Assembly: GCA_902783435.1 (NCBI GenBank)
Contig: CACZQV010000078.1
Span: 1 to 7,043, forward strand
Direction: 5' to 3'
DNA length: 7,043 nt
Source: an uncultured Erysipelotrichaceae bacterium
Lineage (GTDB): Bacteria; Bacillota_I; Bacilli_A; RF39; UBA660
In this document: in pieces, positions 1-5,555 of the stretch
Layout: every line of letters begins with the position of its first letter
Numbering within the stretch: position 1 is the stretch's first letter
Position numbers and translations under genes: made by a program
The notes under the pieces: model-generated
The model's input: only the letters and a program-made list of their open reading frames with translations
Told to the model about the DNA's origin: nothing
Database searches by the model: none

Positions 1-3
1 ATA

Positions 4-77
4 TGGAGGGGCCTGACGGATTTGAACCGACGATCAGGGTGTTGCAGACCCACGCCTTACCACTTGGCTAAAGCCCC
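4..77 (-). tRNA. tRNA-Cys (anticodon GCA), CCA encoded
   Basis: The minus strand folds as a full cloverleaf. The acceptor stem pairs GGGGCTT with AGGCCCC, and the discriminator base is U, as expected for tRNA-Cys. The anticodon loop is CTGCAAC at 41-47, giving anticodon GCA at 43-45, so it reads UGC/UGU codons. The T loop is TTCAAAT at 20-26. The D arm keeps three G-C pairs plus an A13-A22 mismatch, which is also known from E. coli tRNA-Cys. The terminal CCA is genome-encoded at 4-6. Two U-U mismatches are visible, one at the top of the anticodon stem (36/52) and one in the T stem (16/30). An extended -10 promoter sits 13 bases upstream. Identity is secure; exact processing ends are inferred. 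Confidence 0.95.
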
Positions 78-89
78 GTTACGAATATT

Positions 90-98
90 ATTATAGCA
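90..98 (-). promoter_or_regulatory. Extended -10 promoter of tRNA-Cys
   Basis: The minus strand reads TGCTATAAT, a perfect TATAAT with an extended -10 TG. The predicted start is near 83, about six bases before the mature tRNA 5' end at 77. I see no convincing TTGACA box upstream. It is the same promoter type as at the protein genes in this window. Confidence 0.75.
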
Positions 99-120
99 AA
101 AAGAAATTTACTTTTCAATA

Positions 121-145
121 AAAAAAGAAAAGAATTTAATTCTTT
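121..145 (-). terminator. Intrinsic terminator after the 383-aa gene
   Basis: On the minus strand AAAGAA (140-145) pairs with TTCTTT (129-134) around a five-base loop that contains the TAA stop codon, followed by a run TCTTTTTTT. The stem is short and A/T-rich, so termination may be weak, but the U-tract is good. Confidence 0.6.
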
Positions 146-1287
146 CCTATATTATATATATTTTTATAATTATATCTTAATTCATTATTCTCTAATATTT
201 TTCTTAATCCTGTATCATCACTATAATAATAAATAGTATTATCTACTAAAATAATTATTTCATCATCTACTACTTTCCACTCTACTATATCATTTAATTC
301 TAGTAATAATGTTTTATTCTTTTTACTTTTTAATTGTTTATATATTTTATTATCTTCAATAAAGTATTTATAATTACTATTACTATAATCAAATATTTGA
401 TCTTTCATAAAATAATCACTCTTAGATAGTTTTTTCTTTTTACTATTATTAAATACTATATAACTACTTTGTTCATCATCTATTTCAGTTATTTTCTTTT
501 TTCTAATATCAATAGTATATTCTTTTTTATTACGTCTATCTGTTACATATATTAAGTTATTTACTACTCCATTGATATATGAATCTTTATCTAATTTTTC
601 TTTTAATTTAAATAAATTTATTTTATTTTTTATAGAATCATAATAATATATATTTTCTATACCATTAACACTAGTATTTTCAAATAATACATAGTATTTA
701 TCTACTACACAACTCATTAAATTATCATATAAATCATAATCTAATATTTTTACATATTTATTAGTATTATTTAAAATATATATACCTTTATAATTCCATA
801 TATAGAAATTATTATTATTGATATTCTTATTATATACAAATATTTTTTTATATTTTTTCTTTTTATTATTACTACTAGGTAATTTTATTTTTACTTTTTT
901 TATTATTTTATTAAAGTCTTCATTATTAGTCTTTAATAAATAATCATTAGATACTTGAATATTATCTAAGTTACAATAAATATTTTTATCTACATCTTTT
1001 TTATATATTGGGATAATACATTTTAAATTATTTTTTTTATATACTTTTATATCTTTTATTATTCTTTTTTGTTTACTTAGATTTTTATCTATTGTATATG
1101 TATAATTTTCTTTTTTATTAGTTATTATTAATTCATAATGATGACCATTCTTTTTATAGAAATGTTCATCAACATTATATTTATTTATTTTATAAGTAAA
1201 ATTGTGTTCTACTATTAATAGTTTAAATCCATAATAACAAATAATAATTATTAATAATAGAAATAATATACTTTTTATTTTCTTCAT
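136..1287 (-). CDS. Membrane-anchored beta-rich protein, function unknown
   Basis: 383 residues, not recognised as a named family. Residues about 5-26 are a hydrophobic anchor after a MKKIK start, so the rest is probably outside the cell. The body is extremely rich in Lys, Asn, Ile and Tyr. From about residue 148 onwards it shows repeated short strands ending in turns: IYILNNTNKYVKI (169-181), YYVLFENTSVNGIENIYYYD (198-217), LIYVTDRRNKKEYTIDIRK (245-263), IIILVDNTIYYYSDD (344-358). This pattern suggests a beta-propeller-like sensor or scaffold fold, which is an inference from alternation only. No catalytic motif is visible. The start is set by a GGTGAT ribosome binding site at 1291-1296 and an extended -10 promoter just upstream. 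It is a single-gene unit with its own terminator, followed by tRNA-Cys. Confidence 0.8.
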   Translation of the reverse strand: MKKIKSILFLLLIIIICYYGFKLLIVEHNFTYKINKYNVDEHFYKKNGHHYELIITNKKENYTYTIDKNLSKQKRIIKDIKVYKKNNLKCIIPIYKKDVDKNIYCNLDNIQVSNDYLLKTNNEDFNKIIKKVKIKLPSSNNKKKKYKKIFVYNKNINNNNFYIWNYKGIYILNNTNKYVKILDYDLYDNLMSCVVDKYYVLFENTSVNGIENIYYYDSIKNKINLFKLKEKLDKDSYINGVVNNLIYVTDRRNKKEYTIDIRKKKITEIDDEQSSYIVFNNSKKKKLSKSDYFMKDQIFDYSNSNYKYFIEDNKIYKQLKSKKNKTLLLELNDIVEWKVVDDEIIILVDNTIYYYSDDTGLRKILENNELRYNYKNIYNIGKN

Positions 1288-1302
1288 ATTATCACCATTT
1301 AA

Positions 1303-1311
1303 ATTATAACA
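1303..1311 (-). promoter_or_regulatory. Extended -10 promoter of the 383-aa gene
   Basis: The minus strand reads TGTTATAAT, 15 bases before the ATG at 1287. The preceding bases are the U-tract of the upstream gene's terminator, so any -35 element would lie inside that hairpin. No good TTGACA is seen. Confidence 0.7.
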
Positions 1312-1314
1312 AAG

Positions 1315-1336
1315 AAAAAGACTAAAAACTAGTCTT
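1315..1336 (-). terminator. Terminator of the thioredoxin/PH operon
   Basis: On the minus strand AAGACTA (1330-1336) pairs with TAGTCTT (1318-1324) across a GTTTT loop, followed by TTTC. The TAG stop codon at 1329-1331 lies in the hairpin. Confidence 0.7.
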
Positions 1337-1778
1337 CATTTTCGTCTCTATTTTTATATTCTTTTTTAGCTTCCATCATGTATGATGAAATTTCTGTTTC
1401 TATTTCAGTTAAGGCATCATTACTAATATTTGATAGAGTAACAAATTCTTTTACTGTATCAATATATACTCTACCCCAAATTATACCACCAGACACTTTT
1501 AAATCATTAAACATATCTGGAGTAATTGAATTTAAGAAATATCCAAATACTATTCTTTTTCTTCCTATTAATATTCTTTTTGTAGTTAAAGCAATTACTG
1601 ATGTTTCAAATATATTAAATGGATTATCATTCTTTTGAGCTGCGAATGCATATATCACTTCTTCATCTGGATTTAAATGTCTTTCAACTACTTCTGAATT
1701 TTTTCTTAATCTCCAAGCTATTGTCATTGGATACTTTTCTTTAAATTTTAATACTCTTTTATATATAGAATTTGCCAT
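1329..1778 (-). CDS. Bacterial PH-domain protein (bPH_3-like)
   Basis: 149 residues with no signal peptide or membrane segment, so cytoplasmic. Residues about 33-130 follow the pattern of the small bacterial PH-like family: LNPDEEVIYAF at 36-46, then VIALTTKRILIGRK at 61-74 (compare the typical 'lvlTnkRli' strand), a loop, GGIIWGRVYID at 97-107, and a C-terminal helix (DALTEIETEISSYMMEA). Such domains are often protein or membrane-binding modules; no specific role can be read from this one. The tail (KKEYKNRDENED) is charged. A perfect AGGAGGT ribosome binding site at 1785-1791 overlaps the TAG stop of the upstream thioredoxin-like gene, with 11 bases between the two reading frames, so the two are translated from one mRNA. 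Family assignment is by pattern, without a search. Confidence 0.8.
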   Translation of the reverse strand: MANSIYKRVLKFKEKYPMTIAWRLRKNSEVVERHLNPDEEVIYAFAAQKNDNPFNIFETSVIALTTKRILIGRKRIVFGYFLNSITPDMFNDLKVSGGIIWGRVYIDTVKEFVTLSNISNDALTEIETEISSYMMEAKKEYKNRDENED

Positions 1779-1784
1779 AATAAT

Positions 1785-1791
1785 ACCTCCT
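1785..1791 (-). promoter_or_regulatory. Ribosome binding site overlapping upstream stop codon
   Basis: The minus strand reads AGGAGGT, six bases before the PH-protein ATG. It shares two bases with the TAG stop of the thioredoxin-like gene (1790-1792), which supports operon structure and possibly translational coupling. Confidence 0.8.
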
Positions 1792-2311
1792 ACTTTATAA
1801 ATTTATTATCTTTAAATATTTTTTCATAATGAGCATAATCTGTAAGTCCATCTATCATATCAATTATTTTATTATTACTAATAATTAATAACATTGGTGT
1901 ACCAAAGCCTTCATTAAATTTTTTATTTGATTCCATAAATCTTTTTGCGTCATCATTTTGAAAATTATCAGTATTTAAATAATTAATATCTAAATCATAA
2001 TCGTATGCTACTTTACTAATTATTGGTTCTGCGATTTGACAATACTGACATGTAGGTCTAGCTATTAAAACTATTTTATTTTCTGAACCATTATAATATT
2101 CAAAATATGTATCTATATTTATTTCGGTAAATGTTTTTTGTTCTTTTGAATTTTTAAATGATGAACTTTGTTCTTGAGCATTTTGCATAATAACATTTGG
2201 ATCATTTGATAGTTCATGTTTTTCTTCTTTATTAGGATCTAATGTAATACATATAATTAATAAAATACAAAGTATTATCACACCTATTATTCCAAAATAC
2301 TTTTTATTCAT
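1790..2311 (-). CDS. Membrane-anchored thioredoxin-fold protein, CQYC active site
   Basis: 173 residues. Residues about 5-24 form an N-terminal membrane anchor; the sequence at Cys21 is not a standard lipobox. A polar linker (about 25-58) follows, then a thioredoxin domain (about 59-170). The redox motif is RPTCQYCQ with Cys88 and Cys91, preceded by the strand KIVLIA, and the cis-proline is Pro139 in FGTPMLLII. It resembles the extracytoplasmic thioredoxin-like proteins annotated as bacteriocin transport accessory proteins, and would reduce, form or shuffle disulfides on the outer face of the membrane. It is first gene of a two-gene unit with the PH-domain protein, and lies directly downstream of a surface protein with eleven cysteines, a plausible client (inference). 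The start is fixed by a GAGGG ribosome binding site at 2317-2321 and a close promoter. Confidence 0.87.
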   Translation of the reverse strand: MNKKYFGIIGVIILCILLIICITLDPNKEEKHELSNDPNVIMQNAQEQSSSFKNSKEQKTFTEINIDTYFEYYNGSENKIVLIARPTCQYCQIAEPIISKVAYDYDLDINYLNTDNFQNDDAKRFMESNKKFNEGFGTPMLLIISNNKIIDMIDGLTDYAHYEKIFKDNKFIK

Positions 2312-2330
2312 AATATCCCTCTTTTGTCTT

Positions 2331-2339
2331 ATTATAACA
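2331..2339 (-). promoter_or_regulatory. Extended -10 promoter of the thioredoxin/PH operon
   Basis: The minus strand reads TATGTTATAAT, a perfect -10 with a TRTG extension. The predicted start is near 2324, leaving a leader of only about 13 bases that is almost entirely ribosome binding site. The best -35 candidate (TTTTAA, 17 bases upstream) is poor. Confidence 0.75.
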
Positions 2340-2352
2340 TAGAGAATTTTAT

Positions 2353-2386
2353 ATTAAAAGAAAAAAGAAGATGAATTCTTCTTTTT
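2353..2386 (-). terminator. Terminator after the DGR-type target gene
   Basis: On the minus strand AAAAAGAAGA (2377-2386) pairs with TCTTCTTTTT (2362-2371) around ATTCA, followed by a T-rich run. The ten-pair stem begins within the TAA stop codon. Its position shortly after the 3' end of the variable region means it might also serve as a DGR target-side hairpin, but this is speculation. Confidence 0.75.
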
Positions 2387-3848
2387 AATAACTTATTTTA
2401 TTCTTTGGTACTTCAATTACAGGACGGGCGCCGCGGCTACTGGAATCGTTAGCGTAGTAGCTGCCCACGTCGCGGCTGCCGCCATCGACATTCCAGACAT
2501 CGCTAGAGTGAGACGCATGAGGCGACTCAAGCCAGTATCCGTAGGAACCTATACTTGATTTTGCATATTTTGTATTTTCCATTAAATAATTACATGTATC
2601 TAATTCTCCCATTGAACAACTTCCTACTTGTGATAGGCCACATCCACTCATTAATTCTTTTACTGTTAAAAATCTTGCAGCATATCCTGAATAACTATAT
2701 GCTCTTGGTAATGTTCCTCCCTCTGTTGTTGGTGAATCATGTGTTGAAGTATATTCTGCTAATATTGCACGTGAATTATTCTTTAAGCTTACATTACTCC
2801 ATTGTGTTGTTGTTGGTAATTGAAGTTTTACTGTCTCTGGTCCACGCCTGTTCACGCTTGCTGCCCCATAATATGCATATGTGTTTTTATTACATGATAC
2901 TCCTTCTGTTACATTATTATAATATACTAATACTGCTGTTGTTGTATCAAATACTTTATTTGTTGTATCATAGTAATCTGATACATAATAGAATCTTTCT
3001 GTTAATTCATCAAATGTTCCATCTCCATTGACATCACATGTGAAGGCATCACCTGATACCGGATCTGCTTGTTGTGTTCCACAATTACCATATGTTATTG
3101 TTGTTGTGCCTTTAGAACCTGACGCTGTATATCCTGCTCCAGAACAGTAATAATCTGTTTGAGTACACTCCTCTTGATGTAATTGAATAGCTCTTTTACA
3201 TATTGTTCCTGCTGGTACTGTTACATTTTCATTTGCTGAACATGTAGTAGATGATAATGTCGTTATATTTTCGTTATTATTACATACTGGTGGTGTATAA
3301 CTATCTGTATAATTATATGTTATTTTAAATGTATAACTTGGATAATCTGTTACTGTTGTCATGTCTGTACCACTTATATAATTAAATTTAAATTTATATG
3401 TTTGTGTTCCTGCTATTGCTAATTCTTCTCCAGTTTCAATTGCTGTTCCATCTCCATGAGTTATACTATATTCATATGGAGCTGCTAAAGTTATTTCTGT
3501 TGTTCCATTATATACTTTTATATCAATTCCTGATAAATAAGCTTTTTTACTACCTTTATTTATTACTGTAGTAGTCTCTTCAAAGAATGATGAACCATCA
3601 CTTGTAAGTGCTGTAGTGAAATCAACCTCTTTTTTATCATTACCTATTATTGTAGGAGTACCTGTAGTACTTCCACTAGTTACATTAACTCCTTGTATAT
3701 ATGAATTTAACTCAGGTGCTTCTACTGTAACATCTCCATTAATATTTAAATTTGCTTCTAGAAAGGCATATCCTATACCTAGAAATACTACTAATATGAA
3801 TATTATTTTATAAAGATTATGAGTTTTAGTTTTAATATTCTTTTTCAT
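2385..3848 (-). CDS. Cys-rich anchored surface protein, C-lectin-like DGR target
   Basis: 487 residues. Residues about 12-30 are an N-terminal anchor ending in GIGYAFLEANLNINGDVTVEAP, a signature common at the start of surface proteins in gut Bacilli. Residues about 37-185 are a beta-rich, Thr/Ser-rich domain without cysteine. From residue 188 the protein is cysteine-rich (eleven Cys from 189 to 419). A calcium-loop-like segment DVNGDGTFDELTE is at 272-284. The C-terminal block (about 284-480) contains ERFYYVSDYYDT, LPTTTQWSNV, YSGYAARFLTVKEL, CNYLMEN and YGYWLESP, then ends in GARPVIEV, a layout seen in C-type-lectin/formylglycine-enzyme-like targets of gut DGRs. Codons 444-472 are GC-rich and almost all NNY, the mark of retroelement mutagenesis. 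It is probably exposed on the cell surface and binds a variable ligand (inference). Ribosome binding site AGGGAG at 3856-3861; single-gene unit. Confidence 0.88.
   Translation of the reverse strand: MKKNIKTKTHNLYKIIFILVVFLGIGYAFLEANLNINGDVTVEAPELNSYIQGVNVTSGSTTGTPTIIGNDKKEVDFTTALTSDGSSFFEETTTVINKGSKKAYLSGIDIKVYNGTTEITLAAPYEYSITHGDGTAIETGEELAIAGTQTYKFKFNYISGTDMTTVTDYPSYTFKITYNYTDSYTPPVCNNNENITTLSSTTCSANENVTVPAGTICKRAIQLHQEECTQTDYYCSGAGYTASGSKGTTTITYGNCGTQQADPVSGDAFTCDVNGDGTFDELTERFYYVSDYYDTTNKVFDTTTAVLVYYNNVTEGVSCNKNTYAYYGAASVNRRGPETVKLQLPTTTQWSNVSLKNNSRAILAEYTSTHDSPTTEGGTLPRAYSYSGYAARFLTVKELMSGCGLSQVGSCSMGELDTCNYLMENTKYAKSSIGSYGYWLESPHASHSSDVWNVDGGSRDVGSYYANDSSSRGARPVIEVPKNKISY
2424..2549 (-). 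other. Probable DGR variable region (VR)
   Basis: The core 2424-2531 is 67 of 108 G+C (62%), unlike the AT-rich gene around it. From His444 to Arg472 (2433-2519), 26 of 29 codons end in C or T; the exceptions are GCG, TGG and GTG. The residues at the candidate sites are only H, S, D, N, G, R and Y, all encodable by NNY, as expected if AAY codons of a template were randomised at their two adenines. Fixed positions (P-A, VW-V, V, A, then GARPV) interrupt the variable runs. The exact edges cannot be set without the template repeat; the GC-rich GGCGCCCGTCC end at 2422-2432 is a likely initiation-of-mutagenic-homing side. DGR variable regions sit in just this position, at the end of a lectin-like target gene. 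Confidence 0.75.
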
Positions 3849-3867
3849 ACTATCGCTCCCTATTATT

Positions 3868-3876
3868 AATATAACA
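3868..3876 (-). promoter_or_regulatory. Extended -10 promoter of the DGR-type target gene
   Basis: The minus strand reads TGTTATATT, about 19 bases before the ATG at 3848, directly after the U-tract of the ABC-F terminator. No good -35 is visible. The target thus appears to be transcribed on its own. Confidence 0.65.
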
Positions 3877-3902
3877 AAAAAAAAGAGTTTTTTAAACTCT
3901 TT
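3876..3902 (-). terminator. Terminator of the ABC-F gene
   Basis: On the minus strand AAAGAGTTT (3894-3902) pairs with AAACTCTTT (3882-3890) around a three-base loop and is followed by further Ts to about nine in total. The right edge overlaps the TAA stop at 3901-3903. This is one of the strongest terminators in the window. Confidence 0.85.
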
Positions 3903-5487
3903 ATTTATTTTTTTCTAAATATTCTTCATATGGTAATACTCTATCTGTTATTTTACCTTCTGCATCTATTTCAATTACTCTATTTGTAACTGTTCTATTT
4001 AATTCATAATCACGTGATGTGAATAGTACCTCTCCTTTAAAGTTTAATAATCCTTTATTTAGTGAAGTTATACTTTCTAGATCTAGATGGTTTGTTGGTT
4101 CATCTAATATTAAGAAATTTGGTTCTTCTAACATTATTTTTGATAACATACATCTTGCTTTTTCTCCACCAGATAAAACATTAACTTTTTTAAATACATC
4201 TTCTCCTGAAAATAACATTCTACCTAAGAATCCACGTGTTACTGTTTCATCTTTTATATCATAATATTGTCCAAGCCACTCTAATATATTTTTATCTGTA
4301 TTAAAGTATTCATTATTATCTTGTGGAAGATATCCTGGGATAATTGTTTTACCCCATTCTATTGTTCCTTTATCATATTTTTCTTTACCACTTAAAATAT
4401 TAAATAGAGTTGTTTTTTGCATATCGTTTGATGCGATAAAACAAATTTTATCTCCTTTTAATACTGTGAATGATACTTTATCTAGTATTTTTTTACCATC
4501 TACTATTTTAGTTAAGTTTTCTACTTTTAATATTTCTTTTCCTGCTTCTTTTTCTATTTTAAAATCAATATATGGATATTTTCTTGATGATGGAACTATT
4601 TCATCTAATTCAATCTTTTCTAGCATTTTCTTTCTTGATGTAGCTTGTTTAGATTTTGATGCATTAGCTGAGAATCTAGCGATGAATGCTTGTAGTTCTT
4701 TTATTTTTTCTTCTTTCTTCTTATTTGATTCTCTCATTTGCTTTTGTAGTAATTCACTTGATTCATACCAGAAATCATAGTTACCTACATATAGTTTTAT
4801 TTTTCCATAATCTATATCAGCAATATGTGTACATACTTTATTTAAGAAGTATCTATCATGAGATACTATAATAACTGTATTATTGAAGTTAATTAAGAAT
4901 TCTTCTAACCATCTTATTGCATCTAAATCTAGGGAGTTAGTTGGTTCATCTAGAAGTAGGATATCAGGATTACCAAATAATGCTTGTGCAAGTAATACTT
5001 TAACTCTTAGTTTTACTGGTATTTCTTTCATATTTACATAATGATATTCTTCATTTATTCCTAAGTTATTTAAAAGTTGAGCTGCATCTGGTTCAGCATT
5101 CCATCCATCTAATTCCATAAATTCAGCTTCTAAGTTGGCAAGTTTCATACCATCTTCATCAGTAAATTCTGTTTGTTGATACATCTTATCTTTTTCTTCC
5201 ATTATTTTCCATAACTTAGTATTTCCCATCATAACAACATCAATTACTCTATTTTCATCATATTGATAGTGATCTTGCTTTAATATAGAAATTCTTTCAT
5301 CTTTAGTAATAGTTATTTCACCAGTAGTAGTTTCTAATTCTCCACTTAATAATTTTAAAAAAGTAGATTTTCCACTACCATTAGCTCCTATAAGACCATA
5401 ACAATTACCATTAGTAAATTTTATATTAACATCTTCAAAAAGTGTTCTTTTACCGAATTTTAAACTTACGTTGTTTACTTGTATCAT
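3901..5487 (-). CDS. ykpA: ABC-F family ATPase, YkpA/YbiT-like
   Basis: 528 residues, close to full length for the family and matching Bacillus subtilis YkpA along its length from memory (start MIQVNNVSLKFGKRTLFEDV; linker ARFSANASKSKQATSRKK). ABC-F proteins have two ATPase domains, no membrane part, and act on the ribosome near the tRNA exit and P sites. NBD1 has Walker A GANGSGKST at 34-42, Walker B LLLDEPTN with Asp180/Glu181 and switch His210. The coiled linker is about 241-300. NBD2 has signature LSGGE at 438-442, Asp462/Glu463 and DEPTNHLD. Odd points: the NBD1 signature is replaced by IPVKLR (156-161), NBD2 Walker A is ASNDMQKTT (352-360), and the NBD2 switch His is Arg492, so one composite ATP site looks dead. 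GAGGTG ribosome binding site at 5493-5498; single-gene unit. Whether it gives translation-factor or resistance activity cannot be told. Confidence 0.93.
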   Translation of the reverse strand: MIQVNNVSLKFGKRTLFEDVNIKFTNGNCYGLIGANGSGKSTFLKLLSGELETTTGEITITKDERISILKQDHYQYDENRVIDVVMMGNTKLWKIMEEKDKMYQQTEFTDEDGMKLANLEAEFMELDGWNAEPDAAQLLNNLGINEEYHYVNMKEIPVKLRVKVLLAQALFGNPDILLLDEPTNSLDLDAIRWLEEFLINFNNTVIIVSHDRYFLNKVCTHIADIDYGKIKLYVGNYDFWYESSELLQKQMRESNKKKEEKIKELQAFIARFSANASKSKQATSRKKMLEKIELDEIVPSSRKYPYIDFKIEKEAGKEILKVENLTKIVDGKKILDKVSFTVLKGDKICFIASNDMQKTTLFNILSGKEKYDKGTIEWGKTIIPGYLPQDNNEYFNTDKNILEWLGQYYDIKDETVTRGFLGRMLFSGEDVFKKVNVLSGGEKARCMLSKIMLEEPNFLILDEPTNHLDLESITSLNKGLLNFKGEVLFTSRDYELNRTVTNRVIEIDAEGKITDRVLPYEEYLEKNK

Positions 5488-5509
5488 ACTATCACCTCAA
5501 AACACTAAT

Positions 5510-5518
5510 ATTTTAACA
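5510..5518 (-). promoter_or_regulatory. Extended -10 promoter of the ABC-F gene
   Basis: The minus strand reads TGTTAAAAT, 22 bases before the ATG, immediately after the upstream U-tract. One mismatch to TATAAT; no good -35 is seen. Confidence 0.6.
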
Positions 5519-5555
5519 AAAAAAAAGAGATTAGACAAGTTTAATCCATTCTCTT
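5518..5555 (-). terminator. Terminator of the kinase-like gene
   Basis: On the minus strand GATTA (5542-5546) pairs with TAATC (5529-5533), with a possible lower AAGA/TCTT stem across a bulge, followed by a run of nine Ts. The stop codon at 5541-5543 lies within the hairpin. Confidence 0.7.

Noticed and set aside
15..21. Cys21 of the thioredoxin-like protein as a lipoprotein attachment site
   Set aside because: The residues before Cys21 are LII, without the small residue at -1 expected in a lipobox; listed as residue positions of the protein at 1790-2311, not bases.
1378..1638. 86-codon plus-strand frame opposite the PH-domain gene
   Set aside because: No ribosome binding site or promoter; the composition is that of an antisense shadow.
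2424..2531. GC island as an assembly chimera or an inserted foreign segment
   Set aside because: The reading frame is continuous, flanking motifs WLESP and GARPVIEV fit the family, and the NNY codon pattern is explained by retroelement mutagenesis.
2555..3031. Long open frame on the plus strand opposite the surface-protein gene
   Set aside because: It is Leu/Ile/His-rich shadow sequence with no ribosome binding site, and the minus-strand gene has a promoter, ribosome binding site and family motifs.
4019..4780. Several plus-strand open frames opposite the ABC-F gene
   Set aside because: They are shadows of a strongly conserved minus-strand gene and have no start signals of their own.
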